From Chloroflexota bacterium (GTDB lineage Bacteria > Chloroflexota > JAJPGV01): DNA of 64,000 bases. Shown one piece after another: positions 34,896 through 43,392 of the stretch; within the stretch, counting starts at the first letter, position 1; every line of letters starts with the position of its first letter. The stretch is taken from positions 1 through 64,000 of the forward strand of contig JAJPGV010000036.1 in assembly GCA_021325635.1 (NCBI GenBank), written 5' to 3'. Both the position numbers and the translations under genes were made by a program. The notes under the pieces are model-generated. The model worked only from the letters and a program-made list of their open reading frames with translations. It searched no databases and was not told the DNA's origin.

Positions 34896-34937
34896 CCTCG
34901 CCTCGCTTCACTTGATTAACGGTCGTAGATAATTTGA

Positions 34938-34967
34938 ATCATAGTCACATCAACGTGTTTTTGTCAA
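34938..34967 (-). promoter_or_regulatory. promoter of the PaaA-like gene
   Basis: On the minus strand, a perfect TTGACA (34967-34962) and TATGAT (34943-34938) are 18 nt apart in an AT-rich stretch unlike the rest of the window. The leader would be about 35 nt. Confidence 0.75.
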
Positions 34968-35096
34968 CCCTTTGATGCGCCGTTAACACCTGCACGGGGT
35001 CCGCTGCCGGCCACTATGCGGGAGTCATCCACGGGCGAGAAGACGACGCACACCTCCTGCACAAACCCCCTCTCGAATCACCCGTCACCTGCCGCT

Positions 35097-35102
35097 TATA
35101 CT
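35097..35102 (+). promoter_or_regulatory. candidate -10 element (TATACT) of the UbiD-like gene
   Basis: TATACT lies 93 nt ahead of the GTG start at 35195. No good -35 hexamer is seen. Confidence 0.3.
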
Positions 35103-35194
35103 TGATTTCGCAATTGGGCCGTCGCGCCCGCCCGGCCGGCACTGGCTGGTGGCAACAATATTGATTCCTCGACAATGCTGGGAGGTCGATTACT

Positions 35195-36787
35195 GTGGCA
35201 CTTGAGCTGAGAGAGCCGGGTTCCGATTCCGTCGCGTCTGCCGCGACGCGCGACATCACGAGTCTGCCCGCGGCCATTAACTGGCTGCGCTCGCAGGGAC
35301 TCCTGCTGGAGACCGACACCGAGGTCAGCGGCGACCTGGAGTTGACTGGCGTCCAGAAGTCGCTCGACGGCAGCTACCCCATCCTCTTCAACAACGTCAA
35401 GGGGTATCCGCACGCCCGCGCCGTCACCAACCTGTTCGCCAACTACGAGGTGCTCAACAAGATGTTCGGCTGGGACGGCCCGACCGACCGTACCAGGAAG
35501 CTGGCCCATGCCCTCACCCATCCCCTCCCGCCGGTCGAGGTATCCGGCGCCGACGCGCCCTGCCAGCAGGAGGTCATCACCGACGACCTCGACGTGAACA
35601 AGTACATCATGACCATCCGCCACACCCACCTCGAGTCCGAAATGACCATCGGCAGCGGCAACAGCGTGGTCGTGGGCAAGTACTTCCACGGTGGTTCGCA
35701 CATCGGCTACAACCGCATGTGCTTCCGCTGGGGCAACGTCGGCACCTTCCAGTCCGCCCCCGGGGCCCACATGTGGCAGATCATCTCGGAGCACTACCAC
35801 GACGACGAGCCCATTCCGCTGACGATGTGCTTTGGCCTTCCGCCGGCCTGCACCCTTATCGCCGGCGGCGGCTTCGACTACGTCGTCCTGCCGCGCGGCG
35901 CTGATGAGCTCGGCGCTGCCGGCGCCGTCCAGGGCGCCCCGGTGCGCATCGTCAAGGCCCGCACGGTCGACGCCTACGCCGTGGCCGACTGCGAGTACGT
36001 CCTCGAGGGCTACCTGCACCCGCGCGACAAGCGCTACGAGACCGCTGAGTCCGAGGCGGCCGGCAAGCAGGGTAAGTTCTTCTTCCATCCGGAGTGGGCC
36101 GGCTACATGGGCAAGGCCTACAAGGCCCCGACCTTCCACGTAACCGCCATCACCATGCGCAAGCGCTCCGAGAAGCCGATCATCTTCCCGCTGGGCGTGC
36201 ACACCGCCGACGACAGCGCCATCGACACCACCGTGCGTGAGGCCGCCATCTACGAGCTGTGCGAGCGCCTGCAGCCCGGCATCGTCCAGGACGTCAACAT
36301 CCCCTACGCTATGACCGACTGGGGTGGCTGCATCATCCAGGTCAAGAAGCGGAACAAGATCGAGGATGGCTGGCAGCGCAACTTCCTGGCCGCGGCCCTC
36401 GCCTGCAGCCAGGGCATGCGCCTGGCGATCGCCGTCGACACCGACATCGACATGTACAGCATGGACGACATCATCTGGGCGCTGACCACTCGGGTAAACC
36501 CGCACACCGACATCCTGAACCCGATTCCCGGCGGCATCGGCCAGACCTTCCAGCCGGCCGAGCGCATGACCGCCGGCGACGCCGAGTGGACCGCGGCCAA
36601 CACCCGCTTCGAGGGCGGTATGGGCATCGACGCCACCATGCCCTTCGGCTACGAGCAGGACTTCCACCGGCCGGTATACCCTGTCGATCGGGTCGACCTC
36701 AAGAAGTGGTTCAGCGACGCCGACATCGTGAAGGGCAAGTCGATCATGCAGGGCTGGGTGCAGTCGCTGGCCCGCACCGGACGCTAA
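35195..36787 (+). CDS. divergent UbiD-family protein lacking one catalytic Glu
   Basis: A 530-residue UbiD-like protein. The family uses prenylated FMN to (de)carboxylate aromatic or alpha,beta-unsaturated acids. The three other UbiD proteins here carry GTYR and EGPFGEWTGYY. In this protein the Arg is kept (GYNRM, Arg174), but the second motif reads KFFFHPEWAGY: the Glu equivalent to Fdc1 E282 is present (Glu300), and the one equivalent to E277 is Phe295. It is also longer than usual. GTG 35195 has GGGAGGT upstream. It heads a plus-strand series with the CoA-transferase, cupin and EutA-like genes. Confidence 0.85.
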   Translation: MALELREPGSDSVASAATRDITSLPAAINWLRSQGLLLETDTEVSGDLELTGVQKSLDGSYPILFNNVKGYPHARAVTNLFANYEVLNKMFGWDGPTDRTRKLAHALTHPLPPVEVSGADAPCQQEVITDDLDVNKYIMTIRHTHLESEMTIGSGNSVVVGKYFHGGSHIGYNRMCFRWGNVGTFQSAPGAHMWQIISEHYHDDEPIPLTMCFGLPPACTLIAGGGFDYVVLPRGADELGAAGAVQGAPVRIVKARTVDAYAVADCEYVLEGYLHPRDKRYETAESEAAGKQGKFFFHPEWAGYMGKAYKAPTFHVTAITMRKRSEKPIIFPLGVHTADDSAIDTTVREAAIYELCERLQPGIVQDVNIPYAMTDWGGCIIQVKKRNKIEDGWQRNFLAAALACSQGMRLAIAVDTDIDMYSMDDIIWALTTRVNPHTDILNPIPGGIGQTFQPAERMTAGDAEWTAANTRFEGGMGIDATMPFGYEQDFHRPVYPVDRVDLKKWFSDADIVKGKSIMQGWVQSLARTGR

Positions 36788-36864
36788 ACCGGCGGTACCA
36801 CTCGCACGTGTCATGCAGCGCCGGAGCTCGTCCTCCGTTCGGTATCGTCTCGCGGTCGTGTAGC

Positions 36865-36883
36865 GCGGGGGCTTGGCCCCCGC
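36865..36883 (+). terminator. hairpin after the UbiD-like gene
   Basis: GCGGGGGC and GCCCCCGC pair around TTG. No T-run follows, so it may attenuate rather than stop transcription into the CoA-transferase gene. Confidence 0.4.
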
Positions 36884-36930
36884 CCACCGTCCGTGCCCGG
36901 TAACCTCCCGGCACTTCGGCGTCTATCCGC

Positions 36931-39435
36931 ATGACCGATGCAATCGATCTGCCCCTGGCTGGCGTGCGCGTCCTCGACCTGGCCGACGACTCCGGCTTCA
37001 TGTGCGGGCGCACGCTGGCGGACCTGGGCGCCGACGTCATCAAAGTCGAGCCACCAAGCGGGGATCCGGGCCGCCGCGTGCCGCCCTTTGCCGGCGACGA
37101 TCCGCATGTCGAGCGCAGCCTGGCCTGGCTGGCCGGCAACGTCAACAAGCGCGGCGTCACCTGCGACCTCGAGACCGAGGCCGGCCGCGAGCTGTTCGGC
37201 CGCCTGGTCCAGCAGGCCGACGTGGTCGTCGAGAGCTTCACGCCCGGCTACCTGGACGGCCTGGGCCTAGGCTACGAGGAGCTGGCAGCCATCAACCCGG
37301 CCATCATCATGACCAGCATCACCCCCTTCGGGGTGGATGGTCCCGTGGCCACGAGCCCGGCCTCCGACCTCGAAGTGACGGCGGCCAGTGGCAGCCTGTG
37401 GCTGGCCGGCGATCCGCAGGGCCCACCAGTGCGCACCACGCTGCCGCAGGCGCCCTCCTGGGCCGGCATGTCGGCCGCCGCGGGCACCCTCATGGCGGTA
37501 CTGGCTCGCAACCTCAATGGCCGCGGCCAGCACGTGGACGTTTCCTCGCAGGCAGCCATGATCGCCGCCATCTCCCACGCGCCCATGTTCTGGGACCTCC
37601 TCAAGGAGGAGCAGAACCGATCCGGCCCGTACCTCACCGGCCGCAGCGTGACGGGCGCCAAATTCCGCATGATCTGGCCCTGCCGGGATGGTTACGTGGC
37701 GTTTGCCCTCTACGGCGGGCCGGCCGGACGGGCCACCAGCAAGGCGCTCATGGCCTGGATGGAGGAGAAGGGCGGCGCCCCCGACGCGGTCCGGGAGGTC
37801 AACTGGGACGAGTTCGACGTAGCCACCTGCACGCCCGCGACCGTCGAGCGCATCGAGGCGGCCATCGGCCCGTTCCTGCTCACCCTGTCGCGGGCCGAGT
37901 TCTTCCAGGGCGTGATTGCCCGCAACATGCTGGGCTATCCCGTGGCCACCGTCGAGGACATCTGGAAAGACGAGCAGCTCATATCGCGGGGCATGCACCA
38001 GCAGGTGGACCCTCCGTGGGGCGGCCCTAGCCTGCCCTTTCCCGGCACCTTCGTCCTGTTCGACGGCCAGCGCCCACCGCTGCGCCGCACCGCTCCCAAG
38101 CTGGGCGAGCACAACGCCGAGGTCTTCGGCGAGCTCGCCACCTCGACTGCCAAGTCGTCCAACCACACCCGCGCCTCCGAACAGCTCGGCACCCGGCACT
38201 CGGGACTCGGCGGTCCATCGGCACTCGGCACTTCCCCGCGGCTGCGCGTGGTGGAATTCGGCGGCTTTGCCGCGGGGCCGGTCGTGGGGAAGCACCTGGC
38301 CAGCTATGGCGCTGAAGTCATCCGCGTGGAATCCAAGCGTGCGCTGGACGGCTTCCGCACTCACTACCCACCCTTCAAAGAGAACGTACCCGGCATCGAG
38401 CGCGCGGGCATCTTCAGCTTCTTCAACGACGGCAAGCACAGCGTCACCCTCAACCTCAAGACCGACCGCGGCAAGGAGCTGGCGCGGGCCCTGGTGAGCC
38501 AAGCCGACGTGGTGGTGGAGAACTTCACACCCGGCACCATCAGCCGGTTGGGTCTCGGCTACGACGTGCTTTCCGCGGCCAACCCAGGACTGGTCATGCT
38601 CAGCACCTGCAACCAGGGGCAGACTGGTCCGCACGCGGGACATCCCGGCTTTGGCAGCCACCTCACCTCGCTGGCAGGGTTCACCAACCTGCTGGGCTAC
38701 GCCGGCGAGACGCCGGTGCTGCTGTACGGTCCGTATATTGACTACATCGCCGTCGGCTACGGCTTGGTGGCTGTGCTAGCAGCGCTCGTCCGCCGCGGAC
38801 GCACCGGCCAAGGCAGCTACATCGACCTCTCGCAATACGAGACCGGGGTGCAGTTCATGACCCCGGCGCTGCTCGACTACTTCGTGAACGGCCGCATCCC
38901 CGCGCGCCAGGGTAATCGCCATCCCACCTGGGCTCCGCACGGCGTGTTTCCCTGCGCCGGCGAGGACCGCTGGTGCGCCCTCAGCGTGGCCGGCGACGGT
39001 GAGTGGCTGCGCTTCGTAGAGGCGCTCGATCATCCTGAATGGGGCGTCGATCCCGCCTTTGCCACCCAGGCGGGCCGCAAAGCCGAAGAAGATCGCCTGG
39101 AGACGCTCATCGCCGGGTGGACTCGGCAGCACAGCCGCGAGGACGTGGTCGAGCGGCTGCGCAAGCGCCGGCTGCGTGTCTACCCGGTGAACTCCATGGC
39201 CGACCTCTACTCCGATACCCAGCTCACCCACCGCGGGCACTGGGTGCCGGTGGAGCATCCAGTCCAGGGGCCCATCCACGCCCAGGCCCCACCCTTCCGC
39301 CTGCTCGGCACGCCCCCCAAGCTGGGGCGGCCGGCGCCTTGCCTCGGCGCGGACAACGGCTACGTGCTGGGAGAGATACTTGGCTTGAGCAGCGGCGACA
39401 TCGAAGATCTGGCCCACCAGGGGGTCCTGGATTGA
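36931..39435 (+). CDS. didomain family III CoA-transferase (CaiB/BaiF, two fused copies)
   Basis: At 834 residues this is twice the normal family III length. Residues 1-405 (LAGVRVLDLADDSGFMCGRT, GADVIKVEPPSGDPGR) and residues 430-834 (LRVVEFGGFAAGPVVGKHLA, GAEVIRVESKRA) are each a complete CaiB-like domain. By-eye alignment with formyl-CoA transferase puts Ala in the N half (VDVSSQAAM) and Glu in the C half (IDLSQYETG) at the catalytic Asp169 position, so the halves may differ in activity. The joining residues (SEQLGTRHSGLGG...ALGT) are encoded by CTCGGCA-type heptamer repeats. The cupin gene follows after 27 nt. Confidence 0.9.
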   Translation: MTDAIDLPLAGVRVLDLADDSGFMCGRTLADLGADVIKVEPPSGDPGRRVPPFAGDDPHVERSLAWLAGNVNKRGVTCDLETEAGRELFGRLVQQADVVVESFTPGYLDGLGLGYEELAAINPAIIMTSITPFGVDGPVATSPASDLEVTAASGSLWLAGDPQGPPVRTTLPQAPSWAGMSAAAGTLMAVLARNLNGRGQHVDVSSQAAMIAAISHAPMFWDLLKEEQNRSGPYLTGRSVTGAKFRMIWPCRDGYVAFALYGGPAGRATSKALMAWMEEKGGAPDAVREVNWDEFDVATCTPATVERIEAAIGPFLLTLSRAEFFQGVIARNMLGYPVATVEDIWKDEQLISRGMHQQVDPPWGGPSLPFPGTFVLFDGQRPPLRRTAPKLGEHNAEVFGELATSTAKSSNHTRASEQLGTRHSGLGGPSALGTSPRLRVVEFGGFAAGPVVGKHLASYGAEVIRVESKRALDGFRTHYPPFKENVPGIERAGIFSFFNDGKHSVTLNLKTDRGKELARALVSQADVVVENFTPGTISRLGLGYDVLSAANPGLVMLSTCNQGQTGPHAGHPGFGSHLTSLAGFTNLLGYAGETPVLLYGPYIDYIAVGYGLVAVLAALVRRGRTGQGSYIDLSQYETGVQFMTPALLDYFVNGRIPARQGNRHPTWAPHGVFPCAGEDRWCALSVAGDGEWLRFVEALDHPEWGVDPAFATQAGRKAEEDRLETLIAGWTRQHSREDVVERLRKRRLRVYPVNSMADLYSDTQLTHRGHWVPVEHPVQGPIHAQAPPFRLLGTPPKLGRPAPCLGADNGYVLGEILGLSSGDIEDLAHQGVLD
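38184..38234. repeat. CTCGGCA heptamer array inside the CoA-transferase gene
   Basis: About seven degenerate units (CTCGGCA, CCCGGCA, CTCGGGA, CTCGGCG) encode the interdomain linker in frame. The same unit, starting with the same AGCTCGGCAC context, occurs at 48469 in a non-coding gap. Confidence 0.85.
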
Positions 39436-39462
39436 GGGCAACTCAAGCAGCAGGAGAAAGCA

Positions 39463-40551
39463 ATGGCTGAGACGCGATTCCTGGTCGACACGTATCTGGA
39501 GTGGATCAAGAAGCAGGGCATCCCGATCTACGAGGACTTCGGCTTCGATCTGCTGACCATGGACCTGCAGCCCTGGGGTCGTATCGACGCCAAGGCTGCC
39601 TTCGCCCTGGCCCATGGCCGCGGCGACTTTCTGGACATGCAGGTCGTGGAGATCGCGCCCGGCGCCAAGACCGCGCCGCAGAAGCACCTCTACGAGGAAG
39701 TGGTGTACGTGCTGGACGGCCGCGGCAGCACCACCATCGAGGATTCCAGCGGCGCCAAGCACAGCTTCGAATGGGGAACCAAAAGCCTATTCGTGCTGCC
39801 GCTCAATGCGCGTTATCAGCTGTTCAACACCAGCGGCCAAAAACCGGCGCGCTTTGTCACCACCACCAACCTGCCCATGATGCTCAACGCCTTCCACAAC
39901 GAGGACTTCGTGTTCAACAACCCCTTCGCCTTCCCCGAGCGGCTGGGCGAAGAGAAGTACTTCAAGGGCGACGGCGAATTCCTCCCCCTCCGCCCTGGCC
40001 GCCACATGTGGGAGACCAACTTCGTGCCCGATCTGAGCACCTTCAAGCTGCAGGAGTGGAAAGCGCGCGGCGCCGGCGGCTCCAACATCATGTTCGTCCT
40101 GGGCGACGGCACGATGCACGCCCACGTCTCCGAGATGCCGGTCGGCACCTATAAGAAGGGCCATCGCCACGGCCCCGACTTCAACGTCTTCACGGTCTGC
40201 GGCGAGGGCTACAGCCTGTACTGGTATGAGGGCGAGACCGAGATGCGCCGCTTCGACTGGAAGCACGGCTGCGTGTTCACACCCACCAACATGCTGTTCC
40301 ACCAGCACTTCAACATCAGCGCCGAGCCGGCCCGCTACCTGGCCGTCGCCTTCGGCGGGCTGCGCTATCCCTTCGCGGAAGACAAGAAGAAGACCTTCCT
40401 GGGCATGGACGTCGACGTCAAGGCCGGCGGCCGCCAGATCGAGTACGAGGACCAGGATCCGCGCATCCACAAGATCTACGAGGAGGCGCTGGCCGCCAAG
40501 GGCATTCAGCACCGCATGGAGCAGTTCCTCACGGCAGCCGGCATCAAGTAA
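39463..40551 (+). CDS. double-cupin protein
   Basis: A 362-residue bicupin. The first cupin (residues about 50-130) has QKHLYEEVVYVLDGRGS; the second (about 215-320) has KKGHRHGPDFNVFTVCGEGYSLYWY and a late HQHFN, giving His/Glu sets for a metal. The layout recalls gentisate or hydroxynaphthoate dioxygenases but the length and motifs do not prove it. From memory, related cupins are sometimes named ethanolamine ammonia-lyase-activating protein in databases, probably from their position beside eutA-like genes as here. It ends 13 nt before the EutA-like gene. Confidence 0.8.
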   Translation: MAETRFLVDTYLEWIKKQGIPIYEDFGFDLLTMDLQPWGRIDAKAAFALAHGRGDFLDMQVVEIAPGAKTAPQKHLYEEVVYVLDGRGSTTIEDSSGAKHSFEWGTKSLFVLPLNARYQLFNTSGQKPARFVTTTNLPMMLNAFHNEDFVFNNPFAFPERLGEEKYFKGDGEFLPLRPGRHMWETNFVPDLSTFKLQEWKARGAGGSNIMFVLGDGTMHAHVSEMPVGTYKKGHRHGPDFNVFTVCGEGYSLYWYEGETEMRRFDWKHGCVFTPTNMLFHQHFNISAEPARYLAVAFGGLRYPFAEDKKKTFLGMDVDVKAGGRQIEYEDQDPRIHKIYEEALAAKGIQHRMEQFLTAAGIK

Positions 40552-40564
40552 CCGGACCGGCCTG

Positions 40565-42229
40565 TTGCACGACTTCGACGGGATCTCCTGGGCGCTCGGT
40601 CCGCACGGCCACACCGGCGAGAACCGGCATGTGGAGGGCGACCAGAAGCTGCCCAGCGCCATCCATTTCCCCGACCATCACGTCGACGTCGATGAGCTGG
40701 ACGACGAGGAGGAGGACCGCGAGGCGCCCCTGGCGTGGAACGTCGACAACGTTCAGCTGGTCACGGTGGGCGTGGACATCGGCTCGTCCACTTCGCACCT
40801 GCTGTTCGCCAGGCTGCATCTCCAGCGGCTGAGCCAGCAGCTGTCCAGCCGCTTCGCGGTGATGAAGCGCGAAGTGCTCTACCGCTCGAGCGTGCTGCTC
40901 ACCCCTTATCGCGCCGACGGGCTGATCGACGTCGACGCCCTGGAGCGCTTCGTCGACCAGGCCTACGACCTGGCCGGCCTCGACGCGGCAGCGATCGATA
41001 CCGGGGCAGTCATCCTCACGGGCGCCGCCCTGGAGCGCGCCAACGCGCGGGCCGTGGCCGACCTGTTCGCACGCGAGGGCGGCAAATTCGTGTGCGCGTC
41101 GGCCGGCCACAACCTGGAGGCCATCCTCTCGGCTCACGGGTCCGGGGCCACCGCGCTGTCTCATCGCCGCGGCGACACGCTGCTGCACATCGACATCGGC
41201 GGCGGCACGAGCAAGCTCAGCCTGCTTCGAGACGGCGACGTGCTCGAAACCGCGGCGGTGCAGGTGGGCGGCCGGCTGGTGGCGGAGGATGCGGACGGAC
41301 TGGTCGTTCGCATCGAGCCGGCGGCGGAGGTCGTTGCCCGCCAGGCGGGCGTCGACCTGGCGTTCGGACGCCCGCTCACAGCCGAGGATCGCGCCCGGCT
41401 GTGCTCCATGCTCGCCGCCGTGCTGGTGGACGCCGCCGGTGGGCCACCACGCACGCCCCTGGCGCGGGAGCTCATGCTCACACCACCGCTCCATTTCGAG
41501 GACGCCCCACGGCCGAGCGCGGTCAGCTTTTCGGGTGGCGTGGCCGAGTACATTTACGGCCGCGAGGGCACCCGCTACGGCGACCTGGGCGGCGATCTGG
41601 CGGCAGCCGTCGTGGAGCAGCACCGCTCCGGCACCCTGCCGCGCGAGCTCGTGTCGACCGGCGAAGGCATCCGCGCCACCGTGATCGGCGCATCGCAGTT
41701 CACCGTGCAGCTCAGCGGCAACACGCTGCACATCACCAACCCCGGCGTGCTCCCCGTGCGCAATTTGCCCGTGGTGCAGCCCCGTCTCCCGGCCAGCGAC
41801 TTCGACACTGAGACGGTGCGCAAGGCCATCGCCGAAGCCTTCCGCCGCCTCGACTTGACCGAAGGCGATCAGACCGTGGCGCTGGCCATCCCCTGGCGCG
41901 GCGATCCGGAGTATGCAACCCTTCGCGCCCTGGCCGGCGGTATCGTCAGCGCTATGCCGCGCTCGATCGAGGCGGGCCTGCCGCTGGTCGTCGCCCTGCA
42001 CGAAGACGTCGGTCGGGCGCTCGGCTCGATCCTCGAAGAGGACTTCGGCGTTGCCGCCGACATGGTGTCCATCGACGGGCTGCAGCTGATGGAGCTGGAC
42101 TACATCGACGTCGGTGAGATTATCCACCCGGCCGAAGTCGTCCCTGTCGTCGTCAAATCGCTGGCGTTCCCCGTCCCGCACGGACCGGCGAGCACAGGCG
42201 TGCATTCGACAGCAGCGCTGCTGAGGTGA
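40565..42229 (+). CDS. EutA-like ammonia-lyase reactivase ATPase
   Basis: A 554-residue EutA-family protein with an actin/Hsp70-like fold: phosphate-1 motif GVDIGSSTSHLLFARL near residue 75 and phosphate-2 motif HIDIGGGTSKLSLL near residue 210. EutA removes damaged cobalamin from ethanolamine ammonia-lyase EutBC. No EutBC, EutH or EutT gene is present. The first 60 residues (acidic DELDDEEEDREAP) extend beyond typical EutA. The start is TTG 40565 or the preceding CTG 40562. Its TGA overlaps the GTG of the aminotransferase gene. It may act on an amine-lyase encoded elsewhere or a different cobalamin enzyme. Confidence 0.82.
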   Translation: MHDFDGISWALGPHGHTGENRHVEGDQKLPSAIHFPDHHVDVDELDDEEEDREAPLAWNVDNVQLVTVGVDIGSSTSHLLFARLHLQRLSQQLSSRFAVMKREVLYRSSVLLTPYRADGLIDVDALERFVDQAYDLAGLDAAAIDTGAVILTGAALERANARAVADLFAREGGKFVCASAGHNLEAILSAHGSGATALSHRRGDTLLHIDIGGGTSKLSLLRDGDVLETAAVQVGGRLVAEDADGLVVRIEPAAEVVARQAGVDLAFGRPLTAEDRARLCSMLAAVLVDAAGGPPRTPLARELMLTPPLHFEDAPRPSAVSFSGGVAEYIYGREGTRYGDLGGDLAAAVVEQHRSGTLPRELVSTGEGIRATVIGASQFTVQLSGNTLHITNPGVLPVRNLPVVQPRLPASDFDTETVRKAIAEAFRRLDLTEGDQTVALAIPWRGDPEYATLRALAGGIVSAMPRSIEAGLPLVVALHEDVGRALGSILEEDFGVAADMVSIDGLQLMELDYIDVGEIIHPAEVVPVVVKSLAFPVPHGPASTGVHSTAALLR

Positions 42230-43392
42230 GCTTGGGTCTGCGGGACCTGTTCCTGCTCCGACCCGATGTGATCTTCCTCAACCACGGCTCGTTCGGCGCC
42301 TGCCCGCGGCCCGTCTTCGACGAGTACCAGCGCTGGCAGATCGAGCTGGAGCGCCAGCCGGTGGAGTTCCTCGGCCGCCGCTTCCGCGAGCTGATGCGAA
42401 CGGCCCGCAGCAGCCTGGCCCGCTATGTAGGCGCCGATCCCACCGACCTCATCTACGTCGCCAACGCCACCACCGGCGTCAACGTCATCGCCAGGTCGCT
42501 CGATCTCGGCCCGGACGACGAGGTGCTTACCACCAATCACGAGTACGGGGCGGTCGATCGCACCTGGCGCTTCGTATGCGGCCATCGCGGGGCCAGCTAT
42601 GTCGTGCAGCCGATCGCGGTGCCGGTGGCCAGCGCGAACGACTTCATGGAGCGGCTGTGGTCGTCGGTCACCCCGCGAACCCGCGTGATCAGCCTGAGCC
42701 ACATCACCTCGCCTACCGCTATCACCTTTCCCATCGAGCCGGTCATTCGCCGCGCACGCGAGGCGGGCATCCTCACGGTCATCGACGGTGCCCACGGCCC
42801 CGGCCAGCTCGATCTGGATCTCCGACGCCTGGCGCCCGACTTCTACGTCGGCAACTGTCACAAGTGGCTCTGCGCGCCCAAAGGCGCCGCCTTCCTTTAC
42901 GCCCGCAAAGACGTTCAGGCTCTCCTCCAGCCGCTGGTCGTGAGCTGGGGCTGGCAGGCCGACCCCGACTGGGAGGCCGAGTCACCGTTCATCACCGCCC
43001 TGGAGTGGCAGGGCGCCGAAGACATCGCTCCCTACCTGGCGGTGCCGGCCGCCATTCGGTTTCTCGAAGATCACGATTGGGCGGCCGTGCGGCAAGACTG
43101 CCATCAGCTCGTGCGCCAGGCCAGATCGGCGCTGCTCGACCTCACCGGCCAGGCGGCGCTGACGCCCGATTCATCCGACTGGTTCTGCCAGATGGCGGCG
43201 GTGCCGCTGCCGCCATGTGACGGCGCGGAGCTGAAACGCAAGCTGTACGATGAGCACCGCGTGGAAGTGCCGATCATCGAATGGCAAGGAATGCAGCTCC
43301 TTCGCGTATCGGTTCAGGGCTACAACACGGCCGCGGACGTTGAACAGCTGCGGAATGCCGTGCGCCAGCTGCTCCCTACCGTGCTCCGATGA
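42226..43392 (+). CDS. class V aminotransferase (isopenicillin-N-epimerase / cysteine-desulfurase-like)
   Basis: A 388-residue PLP enzyme with FLNHGSFGACPRPV at the N-terminus, the cofactor-aspartate region TVIDGAHGPGQLDL and the Schiff-base lysine in NCHKWLCAPKG. The best-matching group contains isopenicillin N epimerase-like racemases and lyases rather than IscS. It starts at GTG 42226 with a GTGA overlap and ends in an ATGA overlap, so it is made with the EutA-like protein and the MFS exporter. Amine chemistry next to EutA fits an amino-compound pathway. Confidence 0.87.
   Translation: MSLGLRDLFLLRPDVIFLNHGSFGACPRPVFDEYQRWQIELERQPVEFLGRRFRELMRTARSSLARYVGADPTDLIYVANATTGVNVIARSLDLGPDDEVLTTNHEYGAVDRTWRFVCGHRGASYVVQPIAVPVASANDFMERLWSSVTPRTRVISLSHITSPTAITFPIEPVIRRAREAGILTVIDGAHGPGQLDLDLRRLAPDFYVGNCHKWLCAPKGAAFLYARKDVQALLQPLVVSWGWQADPDWEAESPFITALEWQGAEDIAPYLAVPAAIRFLEDHDWAAVRQDCHQLVRQARSALLDLTGQAALTPDSSDWFCQMAAVPLPPCDGAELKRKLYDEHRVEVPIIEWQGMQLLRVSVQGYNTAADVEQLRNAVRQLLPTVLR

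Noticed and set aside
40226-40564. N-terminal extension of the EutA-like protein into the cupin gene
   Set aside because: That part of the frame is antiphase to the clearly coding cupin gene and has no EutA character.
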